Assembly: GCA_903878085.1 (NCBI GenBank)
Contig: CAIRGJ010000055.1
Coordinates: 124,001-188,000, forward strand
DNA: 64,000 nucleotides
Direction of reading: 5' to 3'
DNA from: an uncultured Hyphomicrobiales bacterium
Lineage (GTDB): Bacteria > Pseudomonadota > Alphaproteobacteria > Rhizobiales > Xanthobacteraceae
Below, piece after piece: positions 1 through 8,641 of this stretch. The notes below the pieces were generated by a model, which was not told where the DNA came from, ran no database searches, and was given only the letters and a program-made list of their open reading frames with translations. Position 1 is the stretch's first letter. Every line of letters starts with the position of its first letter. Position numbers and translations under genes: made by a program.

Positions 1-183
1 GACGAGGATTTGGCGCGCGCCTGCCTCGCCGCGCTGGAATGCTCGCGCGAGGAATGCCGCGCCTTCGCCGAGCGTCTGACCTGGCAAAGCAGCGCGCGGA
101 TATTCCTCAATCACGTCACCGAAGGCGCGCGGGCCTGGCGGGAGAGAAGGCCGCGCAAAGCCGGGCGCAAAATCGCGGCGTAA
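1..183 (+). CDS. Glycosyltransferase, C-terminal end only (partial)
   Basis: Frame 1 is open from the first base to a TAA at 181-183 and encodes the last 60 residues of a protein that begins outside the window. The segment CRAFAERLTWQSSARIFL matches the closing helix of GT-B family-1 glycosyltransferases, where an 'A-x-x-F-S/T-W-x-x-s-A-x-x-F' pattern precedes the basic tail. The very basic end (RERRPRKAGRK) is common in such proteins. The substrate cannot be told from this piece. It lies 44 bases upstream of the threonine dehydratase start, in the same direction. Confidence 0.6.
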   Translation, partial: DEDLARACLAALECSREECRAFAERLTWQSSARIFLNHVTEGARAWRERRPRKAGRKIAA

Positions 184-227
184 ACGCACCTTTCCAGCAG
201 CGGCGATTTCGCTGTAGCCTTCACCCT

Positions 228-1217
228 ATGGGCGCCATCGACACCAGGATTCTCCCGACCGCCGCCGATATCGAGGCCGCGGCCAAGCGGCTCCTCGGCG
301 TTGCTGTCAAAACCCCGCTGATCAATGCCGCGGTGCTCGACGACCTCTTAGGCGCGCGAGTGTTCCTGAAAGCCGAGACGCTGCAGCGCACCGGCTCGTT
401 CAAGTTCCGCGGCGCCTACAACAAGATTTCGTCGATCCCGCCGGAGCGCCGCGCCGCCGGCGTCGTGGCCTATTCGTCCGGCAACCACGCGCAGGGCGTG
501 GCGGCGGCGGCCAAGCTCCTCGGCATGCGCGCCACCATCGTGATGCCGAGCGATGCGCCGCGCGCCAAGCGCGAGCGCACCAAGGCGCTGGGCGCCGAGG
601 TCATTCTGTACGACCGCAACACGCAAGACCGCGCCGCGATGGCAAAGAAGCTGGTCGACGAGCGCGGCGCGACGCTGGTGCCGCCTTATGACGATCCGCT
701 GATCATCGCCGGCCAGGGCACCATCGGCGCCGAGATCGTCGAGCAACTGGCGCAACTTAACCTCACGCCCGAGATCGTGGTGATCGGCGCGTCGGGCGGC
801 GGGCTGGCGGCCGGCACATCGCTTGGCATCAAGGCTCGCGTGCCGCAGGCCAAGATCTACACCGCCGAGCCGGAAGGTTTCGACGACACCGCGCGCTCAT
901 TTGCCAGCGGCAAGCGCGAGGCCAATGCGCGCATGAGCGGCACCATCTGCGATGCGCTGATGACGGCGACGCCGGGCGAACTGACCTTTCCGATCACCAG
1001 CAGATTGATCGGGCAGGGCCTCACCGCCAGCGACGCCGAAGTCGGCCGCGCGGTGCGCTATGCCTTCGAGGAATTGAAGCTGGTGGTGGAGCCTGGCGGC
1101 GCCATCGGGCTGGCGGCGCTGCTCGCCGGCAAGCTCGAGGTCAAGGGCAAGGTCGTGGTCGCGATTCTATCCGGCGGCAATGTCGACGCGGAATTGTTTG
1201 CGAAGTTGATTGCTTAG
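228..1217 (+). CDS. Threonine/serine dehydratase (threonine ammonia-lyase), PLP-dependent
   Basis: This 329-residue cytosolic fold-type II PLP enzyme deaminates threonine (or serine) to a 2-oxoacid and ammonia. The Schiff-base lysine lies in GSFKFRGAYNK near residue 55. The phosphate-binding glycine loop appears as GASGGGLAAG near residue 185, and SSGNHAQG is the substrate-binding loop. There is no C-terminal ACT domain, so it resembles the short catabolic or unregulated form rather than the long, isoleucine-inhibited IlvA. I chose ATG 228 because it starts the conserved N-terminal helix; an upstream in-frame ATG at 39 would add residues overlapping the previous gene. A 3-hydroxyaspartate dehydratase or serine racemase activity cannot be excluded. 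Its stop codon overlaps the stop of the convergent next gene. Confidence 0.88.
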   Translation: MGAIDTRILPTAADIEAAAKRLLGVAVKTPLINAAVLDDLLGARVFLKAETLQRTGSFKFRGAYNKISSIPPERRAAGVVAYSSGNHAQGVAAAAKLLGMRATIVMPSDAPRAKRERTKALGAEVILYDRNTQDRAAMAKKLVDERGATLVPPYDDPLIIAGQGTIGAEIVEQLAQLNLTPEIVVIGASGGGLAAGTSLGIKARVPQAKIYTAEPEGFDDTARSFASGKREANARMSGTICDALMTATPGELTFPITSRLIGQGLTASDAEVGRAVRYAFEELKLVVEPGGAIGLAALLAGKLEVKGKVVVAILSGGNVDAELFAKLIA

Positions 1218-2314
1218 GTAAACAACGCAATCCGCTCTTCTTCGCTCAGCGACATGATCGCGGCGAGCGGATGGTCGCGCAGTTGTCCGAGCATTTTATC
1301 GCGGGCTGGGGCGCTTAGTTCCTCGCGCGCGGCGACAGCGTCACGCTGCGGCGCGGCGGCGATCTCAACCGGCGCGACAACCGCGGCTTTGCCAACGACC
1401 GGCGCGGCGGCTTCGGCCTTTGCCACCGGCGGCGCGCCGATAAAGGCGACCTCCGGCATGAAGGCCATCGCGCGCACCGGCCGGGTGTGGATGATCTGCG
1501 CCTCGTCGGCGCCGAAATCCGGCAGCCATTTTTCCTCAGGCGTGTTCGACGGCGCGGCGGCGTCTTCTTCGGCGAACAGCGGGTAGGGCTCGGCGGGCAG
1601 CTTGCGCCGCGCTTCGATCAGAGCCGCTTGTTTGGCCAGAACCTGGATCGCGGTTTCTGGTGGCGCGGGATGCTGGTGCGCCGGTTTTTGTATAGCGGCT
1701 TGTTGGGTGACCGGCTCGGGCTTCGGCAGCTGTTGCTGCGGCGTTGCCTGCTTCGGCGGTTCTCGACGCGTGACTTCTTGGATCGTCAGTTGCTGGATCG
1801 TGACCTCTTGCACCAGCGCGATCGGCGGCGGCTGCACGCTGGCGAAAGACGGGATCGGCAATTCCGGTTCGTCCGGGCGCGGCACGACGCTGAGCGCCGC
1901 CGGCACGGGCAAAGGTTCTTCCGTGATCGGCGGCAGGTCCTTGTTCTCGACCATGGCGTCGATGCGGCGTTCCATCATGTCGAGCAGATCGACCAGCCGC
2001 GCCGCCTTGGTCAGTGCCGTTGCCGAATTGATGTCGGGGCGCGCCAGGCGAATGGCGATCAGCAGCACGCGCAACTCGTCTTGCAAGCGATCGCGCGCCG
2101 CGCCTTCCGCGCGCATCATGTTCTCGATGCGGTCGAGCGAGTCGAGCAGCATCTCGGTATCGGCGTTGCGGTTGCGGCGCGCGTATTCGACGAGGAAGTC
2201 GCGGCCGCGTTGGGTCGATTCCAGCGCCGCGCAGAACGTGCGGTAGTCCTCTTCGCGCAGGCCCGCCGAAGGGCCGAGCGCGGATTTATCGGTCGCCAGC
2301 GAGCGGCTCGCCAT
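1214..2314 (-). CDS. Conserved hypothetical protein with Gln/Pro-rich middle
   Basis: The 366-residue product has three visible parts. The N-terminal helical domain (about residues 1-120) contains FCAALESTQRGRDFLVEY and ARRNRNADTEMLLDSLDR. A long low-complexity linker (about 150-235) is rich in Gln, Thr, Glu and Pro and carries short imperfect repeats of the type QEVTIQQLTIQEV. A short C-terminal helix ends in LAAIMSLSEEERIALFT. No signal peptide or membrane segment is visible. I recognise the N-terminal pattern from hypothetical proteins of Bradyrhizobium relatives but know no function. It is convergent with the dehydratase, with the two stop codons overlapping. Confidence 0.7.
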   Translation of the reverse strand: MASRSLATDKSALGPSAGLREEDYRTFCAALESTQRGRDFLVEYARRNRNADTEMLLDSLDRIENMMRAEGAARDRLQDELRVLLIAIRLARPDINSATALTKAARLVDLLDMMERRIDAMVENKDLPPITEEPLPVPAALSVVPRPDEPELPIPSFASVQPPPIALVQEVTIQQLTIQEVTRREPPKQATPQQQLPKPEPVTQQAAIQKPAHQHPAPPETAIQVLAKQAALIEARRKLPAEPYPLFAEEDAAAPSNTPEEKWLPDFGADEAQIIHTRPVRAMAFMPEVAFIGAPPVAKAEAAAPVVGKAAVVAPVEIAAAPQRDAVAAREELSAPARDKMLGQLRDHPLAAIMSLSEEERIALFT

Positions 2315-2402
2315 CAGTGCATTCCCCAGGCTGTCAGTTTATCAATCAGCCTGCTTGATTCGGCTAGTTCTCCCGCAGCCCCAATCCAAGAACCCAGGCC
2401 TT

Positions 2403-3569
2403 ATGCTGCCTTTCCTGCACAAAATCGGCTTTACGCCGCGGGTTTCGGCGCTTTATGGAGCGTTTTTCATCGTCGCCGGTATCAGCCAACCCTTCCTGCC
2501 GGTCTGGCTGAAGGCCAAGGGGCTGGACCCGGCGACCATCGGGGTGGTGCTGGCGGCGCCGATGCTGCTGCGGGTTCTGACCATCCCGCTGGCGACGCGC
2601 ACCGCCGACCGGCACGATATGTTGCGCCAGGCGATCATCGTCACGGCCTGTATTGCCGCGGTCGGCTACGGGCTGATGGGACTGGCCGAAGGCGCCATCG
2701 CCATCATGCTGGCTTACACCTTCGCCTCGATCGGCTTCATGCCGCTGATGCCGCTGTCGGATACCTATGCCTCAAAGGGCCTGATCGCGCGCGGCAAGGC
2801 CTACGGCCCGGTGCGGCTGTGGGGCTCGGCGACCTTCATTCTCGGTAATCTCGTGGCCGGCGTCGCCGCCGATCTCATTTCCGCGCGCCACATCATCTGG
2901 ATGATCGTGATCGCGAGCTGCGGCACGGCGCTGGTGTCGTTCGCACTGATGCCGGTGTCGGTCGCGGCGGTGCCCTCCAGCGAACCGCAGCGTGTGCGGC
3001 CGGCCTTGTTGCGCGATCCGGCTTTCATCGCGGTGGTGGCGGCGGCCAGCCTGATCCAGGGCAGCCACGCGATGTTCTACGGCTTCACCGCGGTGCAATG
3101 GCGCAGCGCCGGGCTCGACGGCACCGTGATCGCGGCGTTGTGGGCGCTGGGCGTGGCGGCGGAGATCGTGTTGTTCGCGCTGTCGGCGCGGCTGCCGCCG
3201 TTCTTCACGCCGACGGTGCTGTTGATGGTCGGCGCGATCGGCGCGGCCTTGCGCTGGACCGGCATGGCGTTCGATCCGCCGTTCCTGGCGCTGCCGTGGC
3301 TGATGCTGCTGCACGCGCTGTCGTTCGGCGCGACGCATCTCGGTACGATCGGATTTGTCGTGCGGCATGCGCCGCCCGGCCAAGCAGCGACGGCGCAAGG
3401 CTATCTTGCGATCGTCATCGGTCTGGTGATGGCTGGCGTCACGGCGATTTCGGGCGTGCTGTTTGCGGCCTTCGGCAGCTTCGCTTTTATGGCGATGGCG
3501 CTAGCGGCGGTCGTTGGCGGCGCTTGCGCTGTGGTCGCGAAGCGAGCCGGTGGTGATGCGCCGGGTTGA
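2403..3569 (+). CDS. MFS transporter (HcaT / nucleoside-symporter-like MFS_1 family)
   Basis: This is a 388-residue polytopic inner-membrane protein with about twelve hydrophobic segments. The opening 'SALYGAFFIVAGISQPFLP' followed by VWLKAKGLDPATIGVVLA is typical of the MFS_1-like group that includes the 3-phenylpropionate transporter HcaT and nucleoside:H+ symporters. The loop LATRTADRHD after TM2 corresponds to the MFS motif A region. ATG 2403 is the first ATG in frame; a TTG at 2355 would add 16 polar residues. The substrate cannot be inferred from neighbours. The 3' end overlaps the convergent gene at 3501-4025 by 69 bases. Confidence 0.82.
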   Translation: MLPFLHKIGFTPRVSALYGAFFIVAGISQPFLPVWLKAKGLDPATIGVVLAAPMLLRVLTIPLATRTADRHDMLRQAIIVTACIAAVGYGLMGLAEGAIAIMLAYTFASIGFMPLMPLSDTYASKGLIARGKAYGPVRLWGSATFILGNLVAGVAADLISARHIIWMIVIASCGTALVSFALMPVSVAAVPSSEPQRVRPALLRDPAFIAVVAAASLIQGSHAMFYGFTAVQWRSAGLDGTVIAALWALGVAAEIVLFALSARLPPFFTPTVLLMVGAIGAALRWTGMAFDPPFLALPWLMLLHALSFGATHLGTIGFVVRHAPPGQAATAQGYLAIVIGLVMAGVTAISGVLFAAFGSFAFMAMALAAVVGGACAVVAKRAGGDAPG

Positions 3570-4025
3570 GCGCGCCTGCACGCGGCGCACCGGTTGCTCG
3601 CAACTGGCGACGATGCCGTCCAGCGCGCGGCCTTGCAGATAGATCATCTTGCGCGACAGCCCGCCGTTGCGGTTGATCCAGCGCCGCACCTGGTTGGGAT
3701 AGATATTCCACAACGCCTGGGTGCCGAGCGGGCTGGTGACGACATTGCCATCCCCGTCCGGCATCCACGCGGCGTGGAAGCCGAAGCGGGCGCGCTGGGT
3801 CGCGCAGACGCGGGCCGGCGGGATGATGCCGAGCACCAGGGTGCAGGCCGACAGGCAGTTGCCGTCGATGACGACACGCTCGCCGGTTGAGCGCAGCATG
3901 CCGAAAGCTTGCAGGTAGTGGCCGATCTGGCCGCCGCGGTCTTCGGCGATGCGCATGGTGGCGGAAGCCGGCGTCAAACTGGACGCTAGCAGCGCAGCGC
4001 AGAGCAACAGGCCCCGAAAACGCAT
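3501..4025 (-). CDS. Exported ClpP-like (COG3904-type) protein
   Basis: The 174-residue product begins with a clear signal peptide (MRFRGLLLCAALLASSLTPASA). The mature part carries VVIDGNCLSACTLVLGIIP followed by RARFGFHAAW. This is the pattern of periplasmic proteins with a ClpP/crotonase-like fold, in which SAC(T/S) sits where the ClpP nucleophile would be and GFH follows. Activity is unproven for the group. A GTG codon directly precedes the chosen ATG at 4025. A TTAA-N7-TTAA box lies about 50 bases upstream, so cell-cycle control by CtrA is plausible. The C-terminus overlaps the convergent MFS gene by 69 bases. Confidence 0.68.
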   Translation of the reverse strand: MRFRGLLLCAALLASSLTPASATMRIAEDRGGQIGHYLQAFGMLRSTGERVVIDGNCLSACTLVLGIIPPARVCATQRARFGFHAAWMPDGDGNVVTSPLGTQALWNIYPNQVRRWINRNGGLSRKMIYLQGRALDGIVASCEQPVRRVQARSTRRITTGSLRDHSASAANDRR

Positions 4026-4072
4026 CACCCTAACCCCGTTAACGTCCGCACCTCGTTACCCGCGAGGCGAGA

Positions 4073-4087
4073 TTAACCGGACGTTAA
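4073..4087. promoter_or_regulatory. CtrA-type box TTAA-N7-TTAA
   Basis: TTAACCGGACGTTAA has two TTAA half-sites separated by exactly seven bases, the classical CtrA box of alphaproteobacteria. It lies 48-62 bases upstream of the leftward ClpP-like gene. A TTAACCAT half-site on the minus strand (4124-4131) lies a little further upstream. Function is inferred from the motif alone. Confidence 0.5.
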
Positions 4088-4205
4088 CCAATTGTAAGCC
4101 GATCGGAGCGATATCGGGAAGGTATGGTTAACGGAAATTAACGGCACATTTGGAGAACGGCGGCAGGAACTTGCGGAGTGTTGCGGCGCCGCATCGGTGC
4201 CAAAA

Positions 4206-4382
4206 TCAGTGTAGGGCACCGGCGGGAGGGCGCGCGTCGGTGCTGGCCGCGGAACGCTCACAGGCCACGGCCATTTCCTCGAGCTTTTGCGCGTTTTTCT
4301 CGTCCCAACTGGCGGCGGCGATGTCGCGGCACAGTTTGGCGTAGGCGAGGAGGTGTTGGACGACTTTGACAGAATTCGGCAT
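4206..4382 (-). CDS. Small hypothetical protein, 58 aa
   Basis: A short ORF from ATG at 4382 to TGA at 4206 encodes 58 residues with the helical core VVQHLLAYAKLCRDIAAASW followed by DEKNAQKLEEMAVACER. The composition is ordinary for a real small helical protein, and AAGGG precedes the start at a workable distance. Small rhizobial hypotheticals often carry a comparable 'CR(D/E)IA...W...L..MA..(C/W)E' helix pair. It sits alone between the ClpP-like gene and the epimerase, about 165 bases downstream of the latter. No function can be assigned. Confidence 0.5.
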   Translation of the reverse strand: MPNSVKVVQHLLAYAKLCRDIAAASWDEKNAQKLEEMAVACERSAASTDARPPAGALH

Positions 4383-4547
4383 TGCGGCGGAGCCCTTGGT
4401 GATCGCGCAGTGTCTAAATCCGGAATCGTATTCATAAGGGGCTCGGGGGCCGCCGCCTTGAGGCAGATCAAACCACTGATATTAAATGTAAAATAGCGCC
4501 GCTGGCCAAAGCAAAACCCCGCTGGATGCTTCGGCAGGCAAGGTCCG

Positions 4548-5522
4548 CTAACCCCAAAATGTGGCTTCCGGCGGAAACACCAGGCTGTCGCGGTAACGCA
4601 GGCCGCCGTCGCGATCCTTGGCCAGCAGCAGCGGACCGTCGAGATCGACGAAGCGTGCGCGCTGCGCCAGCAGCACCGCCGGCGCCATGGCCAGCGAGGT
4701 CGCCACCATGCAGCCGGCCATGATCGCAAAGCCGGCCTGCTCGGCGTCCGCCGCCATTGCCAGCGCCTCGGTCAGGCCGCCGGTCTTGTCGAGCTTGATG
4801 TTGACGGCGTCGTATTTGCCTTTGAGCCCGGAAAGTGAACTGCGGTCATGAACGCTCTCGTCGGCGCAGACCGGGATTGGGCGCTCGATGGTGGCCAGCG
4901 CCTGGTCCTGGCCTTCCGGCAGCGGCTGCTCGACCAGCACCACGCCGGCCTGCGCGCAGGCGGCCAAATGGCCGGCGAGATTATCCTCGGTCCAGCCCTC
5001 ATTGGCGTCGACGATCAGGGTCGCCTTGGGGGCTGCGGCCCGGACGGCGGCGATCCGGGCGGCGTCGCCGCCATCCTCGGCATTGCCGCCGAGCTTGACC
5101 TTGAGCAGCGCCCGGCCGGACGCCGCGGCGGCGGCCTTGGCCATCGCGGCCGGGGCGGCAATCGAAATCGTGAAGGCGGTGGTGAGCGGCTGGGGGGTGG
5201 GCAGCCCGGCGAGCTCATAGGCCCTTTTGCCGCTGCGCTTGGCCTCGAGGTCCCAGAGCGCGCAATCGACCGCATTACGCGCGGCGCCGGCCGGCATGGC
5301 ACTTTGTAGCGCCTGGCGCGTCAGCCCCGCGGCCAGACGCAGCCGAATGGCCTCGATGGCGGCGGTGACGCTGGCGACACTCTCACCATACCGGGCATAG
5401 GGGACGCACTCGCCGCGGCCCTTGAACGAGCCCTCGGCCAACTCGGCCACGACCACGACCGCCTCGGTCTTGGCGCCGCGGCTGATGGCGAAGGTCCCGG
5501 CGATCGGCCACCGCTCTGTCAT
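4548..5522 (-). CDS. Dipeptide epimerase (L-Ala-D/L-Glu epimerase family, enolase superfamily)
   Basis: This 324-residue enolase-superfamily protein is expected to interconvert L-Ala-L-Glu and L-Ala-D-Glu or related dipeptides released from murein. The catalytic order is visible: a KVKLG motif with the acid/base lysine (about residue 145), then DANEGW, EQPL and DES as the metal ligands, and a second lysine in VNIKLDKTGG. The N-terminal capping domain is also present. I chose ATG 5522 (MTERWPIAG...); the longer in-frame reading adds 31 residues without family likeness. A muconate-cycloisomerase-like or N-acylamino-acid racemase activity is the main alternative. It is divergent from the mla operon. 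Confidence 0.82.
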   Translation of the reverse strand: MTERWPIAGTFAISRGAKTEAVVVVAELAEGSFKGRGECVPYARYGESVASVTAAIEAIRLRLAAGLTRQALQSAMPAGAARNAVDCALWDLEAKRSGKRAYELAGLPTPQPLTTAFTISIAAPAAMAKAAAAASGRALLKVKLGGNAEDGGDAARIAAVRAAAPKATLIVDANEGWTEDNLAGHLAACAQAGVVLVEQPLPEGQDQALATIERPIPVCADESVHDRSSLSGLKGKYDAVNIKLDKTGGLTEALAMAADAEQAGFAIMAGCMVATSLAMAPAVLLAQRARFVDLDGPLLLAKDRDGGLRYRDSLVFPPEATFWG

Positions 5523-5673
5523 CAGGCTAAGGGTCAAATAATGCGACAAGTTCAAGCACCTGGGGATATCGGCCGGTCCGGGCAGACCCTCGACAGGTTC
5601 GCAAGCCTGGGTCAAGTATGGTTGTTAACGGCCGCCATTTTTAGGCCCGGTAAGCGATATTGAGGCAAGACGC

Positions 5674-6804
5674 GTGAGCGATACGCTGCTCGACGAAAAG
5701 GCAGAAGGCGAGCAACTCAAGCTCGCCGCCGGTGGTGCTTGGGTCGCCAAGAACGCGGCCATGCTCGAAACGCAAATCGATCACGCGGCGCGGCAAAACG
5801 CCGGCGCCAAACGCGTCGATATCGACATGGCCGGCATCCAGCGCCTCGACACCTTCGGCGCCTGGCTCTTGGAGCGGCTGGTGCGCAGTTTCACGGCGCG
5901 CGGCTGCCAGACCAACGTCACCGGGCTTGCCGAAGACTATCGCGCGCTGATGGATGAGGTGCATAACGTCAAGCTAGACGCAATGCCGCACCGGCGTGCC
6001 AACTCACTCGCTTACGCGATGGAGTCGATCGGCATCACCATGGTTTCGGTCGGCACCTCGATCGCGTCGATCGTCAACCTCTTTGGCGCCGTGGTCGTCG
6101 CGCTGTTGCGCGTCATGGCGCACCCGCGCAGCTTTCGTTTCACCTCGATGGTGCACCAACTCGACAACGTCGCCTGGCGCGCGGTGCCGATTATTCTGCT
6201 GATCACGTTTCTGATCGGCTGCATTATCGCGCAGCAGGGTTTGTTTCATTTCCGCAAATTCGGCGCTGACGTCTACGTCGTCGACATGGTCGGCATCCTG
6301 GTGCTGCGCGAGTTGGGCGTGCTGATCGTCGCCATCATGGTGGCCGGCCGCTCCGGCTCGGCCTACACCGCCGAGCTCGGCTCGATGAAGATGCGCGAGG
6401 AGATTGACGCGCTGCGCACCATGGGCTTCGATCCGATCGAAGTGCTGATCCTGCCGCGGATCGCGGCATTGATCATCGGCGTGCCGATATTGACCTTCCT
6501 CGGCTCGATGGCCGCGCTCTATGGCGGCGGCCTGGTGTGCTGGCTCTATGGCGGCATCGATCCCGACATCTTCTTATCCCGTTTGAAGGAAGCCATTGCG
6601 CTCAACACCTTTCAGGTCGGCATGATCAAGGCGCCGTTCATGGCGCTGATCGTCGGCGTGGTGGCTTGTGTCGAGGGCCTGGCGGTCAAGGGCTCGGCGG
6701 AATCGCTGGGCTTGCAGACCACGGCCTCGGTGGTGGAATCGATTTTCCTGGTCATCGTGCTGGATGGCCTGTTCGCCATCTTCTTTGCGTCGATCGGGAT
6801 GTGA
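5674..6804 (+). CDS. mlaE: MlaE-type ABC lipid transporter permease with N-terminal STAS domain
   Basis: This 376-residue inner-membrane permease belongs to an MCE-type phospholipid transporter. The first ~110 residues form a STAS-like domain (VDIDMAGIQRLDTFGAWLL). The remainder is the MlaE/YrbE permease with a long interfacial helix, GRSGSAYTAELGSMKMREEIDALRTMGFD (split here as GRSGSAYTAELGSMK and MREEIDALRTMG), and about five membrane segments. The fused STAS domain is usual in alphaproteobacteria, whereas E. coli uses the separate MlaB. The start is GTG 5674, with GAGG about nine bases upstream. It is followed after 3 bases by mlaF and then mlaD, forming one operon. Confidence 0.92.
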   Translation: MSDTLLDEKAEGEQLKLAAGGAWVAKNAAMLETQIDHAARQNAGAKRVDIDMAGIQRLDTFGAWLLERLVRSFTARGCQTNVTGLAEDYRALMDEVHNVKLDAMPHRRANSLAYAMESIGITMVSVGTSIASIVNLFGAVVVALLRVMAHPRSFRFTSMVHQLDNVAWRAVPIILLITFLIGCIIAQQGLFHFRKFGADVYVVDMVGILVLRELGVLIVAIMVAGRSGSAYTAELGSMKMREEIDALRTMGFDPIEVLILPRIAALIIGVPILTFLGSMAALYGGGLVCWLYGGIDPDIFLSRLKEAIALNTFQVGMIKAPFMALIVGVVACVEGLAVKGSAESLGLQTTASVVESIFLVIVLDGLFAIFFASIGM

Positions 6805-6807
6805 GCG

Positions 6808-7599
6808 ATGGCGCAACAGCCCAAATCTAACCGTAAGGATGTCGTCATCGAAGTGCGCGACGTGGTCGCCGGCTTCGGCAGTCACGTTGTGCTCAATCAC
6901 GTCGATCTCGACGTCTATCGCGGCGAGGTGTTGGGCTTCGTTGGCGGCTCCGGCGCCGGCAAGTCGGTACTGATGCGCACCATCATCGGCCTCATCCACA
7001 AGCGCCAGGGCACCATCAAGGTGTTCGGCACCGACATGGGCGCGGCGACCGACGCCGAGCGCCGGGCGGTCGAGCGGCGCTGGGGCATTCTGTTTCAGCA
7101 GGGCGCGCTGTTCTCCTCGCTGACGGTGAAGGAGAACCTCGAGTTCCCGGTGCGCGAATATCTCAATCTGTCGCAGCGGCTGCTCGACGAACTGGCGGTG
7201 GCCAAGCTTGAAATGGTCGGGCTCGACGCATCCGTCTGCGACAAGTTCCCCTCGGAACTATCCGGCGGCATGACCAAGCGCGTGGCGCTGGCCCGCGCGC
7301 TCGCGCTCGACCCGGAAATCGTGTTCCTGGACGAGCCGACCTCGGGGCTCGATCCGATCGGGGCGGGCGACTTCGATACGCTGATCGCCACATTGCAGCG
7401 GACTTTAGGCCTAACGGTTTTCATGGTAACTCACGATCTCGACAGCCTGCACACGGTCTGCGACCGGATTGCGGTTCTGGCCGACGGCAAAGTCATCGCC
7501 GCAGGGCCCATGGAGACCATGCTGGCGTCCGAACACCCGTGGCTGAAGGCCTATTTCCATGGGAAACGGGCGCGGTTGGCAGAGCCGTCACGTAAATGA
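6808..7599 (+). CDS. mlaF: MlaF-type ABC transporter ATPase
   Basis: The 263-residue ATPase energises the MlaE permease. Walker A is GGSGAGKSVL (about residues 48-57), the Q-loop is in GILFQQGALFSSLTV, the signature is LSGGMTKRVALARAL, Walker B is IVFLDEPTSGLD and the switch histidine is in VTHDLDS. 'FQQGALFSSLTV' and 'SGGMTKR' are characteristic of the MlaF/Ttg2A clade. The gene starts 3 bases after the mlaE stop, and mlaD follows after 45 bases. Confidence 0.93.
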   Translation: MAQQPKSNRKDVVIEVRDVVAGFGSHVVLNHVDLDVYRGEVLGFVGGSGAGKSVLMRTIIGLIHKRQGTIKVFGTDMGAATDAERRAVERRWGILFQQGALFSSLTVKENLEFPVREYLNLSQRLLDELAVAKLEMVGLDASVCDKFPSELSGGMTKRVALARALALDPEIVFLDEPTSGLDPIGAGDFDTLIATLQRTLGLTVFMVTHDLDSLHTVCDRIAVLADGKVIAAGPMETMLASEHPWLKAYFHGKRARLAEPSRK

Positions 7600-7644
7600 G
7601 ATAAGATCGATCCCGGCCCGGCCGGGGCCGATTCTGGAGTAGGT

Positions 7645-8565
7645 ATGGAAACCAGAGCGAACTATGTCCTGATCGGAGCGTTCACGCTGGCCATTGTGCT
7701 CGGCGTGTTCGGCTTCGTCTACTGGTTCCAGAACATCGGCGGCACCGGCGAGCGCGCGTTCTATCGCGTGCAGTTCGAAGGCTCGGTGTCGGGTCTGCGC
7801 ACCGGCGCGACCGTGCTGTTCAACGGCATCAAGATCGGCGAAGTGACCGCGCTCAAGCTCGACCCCGAGAAGCCGAAGCAGGTGATAGCCGGCATCTCGA
7901 TCGACAAGAACGTCGCGGTCCGCGCCGACACCGAGATCGGGCTGGAGTTTCAGGGCCTGACCGGCATTTCGGCGCTGTCGCTCAAGGGCGGCGATCCGAA
8001 AAAGCCGGTGTTGGTCGGCGCCAAGAACGCTAAGGATGATTCCCCGCTGCTGCAGGCGCCGCCCGGCGCCACCCAGGACGTGACGCAGGCGGCGCGCGAC
8101 GCGCTGCGCAAGGTGCAGGAACTCATCGAGGAAAATCAGAAATCGATCAAGAGTGCGCTCGATAACATCGACAAGTTCAGCGCGACGCTGGTTCGCAACT
8201 CCGAGCACATCGACAACTCGCTGGCGAGCATCGACAAATTCACCGGCGCGCTCGGCCGCAACGCCGACCGCATCGATAATATCGTGGTCGGCCTCGAGAG
8301 CCTGTCAGGCGGCAAGGACGGTAAGAGCGGCGAGATCAACGAGGCGGCGCGCTCGATCAAGACGCTGGCGGACAATCTCGACAAGCGCACCGAGGAACTG
8401 ACCGTCTACATCGGGCGGTTGGCCAAAACCGGGGCACGGACGCTGACCACGATCGACAAGGCGGCGAAGAACTTCGACGCCAATCCGAGCCGGATCATCT
8501 GGGGCGGTTCGGCGCCGGATCCGAAGGACAGCAAGGACGCCTCGGCAGCGGCAAAAAAGAGATAG
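7645..8565 (+). CDS. mlaD: MlaD-type MCE-domain lipid-binding protein
   Basis: This 306-residue protein is anchored by one N-terminal membrane helix (about residues 8-28) and carries an MCE domain (about 38-115: FEGSVSGLRTGATVLFNGI). The domain forms the hexameric lipid-binding ring of Mla transporters. The rest is a long helical region with heptad-like repeats of 'NIDKF.A.L.RN.(E/D)(H/R)IDN', suggesting a coiled tunnel or extension to the outer membrane. This is longer than E. coli MlaD (183 aa), as is usual in alphaproteobacteria. No mlaC or mlaA lies next to it. A bidirectional terminator follows. Confidence 0.9.
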   Translation: METRANYVLIGAFTLAIVLGVFGFVYWFQNIGGTGERAFYRVQFEGSVSGLRTGATVLFNGIKIGEVTALKLDPEKPKQVIAGISIDKNVAVRADTEIGLEFQGLTGISALSLKGGDPKKPVLVGAKNAKDDSPLLQAPPGATQDVTQAARDALRKVQELIEENQKSIKSALDNIDKFSATLVRNSEHIDNSLASIDKFTGALGRNADRIDNIVVGLESLSGGKDGKSGEINEAARSIKTLADNLDKRTEELTVYIGRLAKTGARTLTTIDKAAKNFDANPSRIIWGGSAPDPKDSKDASAAAKKR

Positions 8566-8591
8566 CGGCGGACGCCGCCGAACCTAAAACA

Positions 8592-8619
8592 AAACGGGCG
8601 CCGGTGAGGGCGCCCGTTT
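8592..8619. terminator. Bidirectional Rho-independent terminator between mlaD and the giant coiled-coil gene
   Basis: An 11-bp perfect stem (AAACGGGCGCC / GGCGCCCGTTT) with a six-base loop lies between two convergent genes. T-rich stretches follow on both strands, GTTTGCGTT rightward and GTTTTGTTTT leftward, so it probably ends both transcripts. Confidence 0.8.
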
Positions 8620-8641
8620 GCGTTAATGCATTCGCGTTTTC

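Noticed and set aside
39-227. Longer start for the threonine dehydratase
   Set aside because: The extra 63 residues overlap the preceding glycosyltransferase tail and resemble no dehydratase N-terminus.
4073-4729. 218-residue minus-strand ORF across the epimerase end and downstream gap
   Set aside because: Its first part is a shadow of the epimerase gene. The 58-residue ORF in another frame is the more protein-like reading of the gap.
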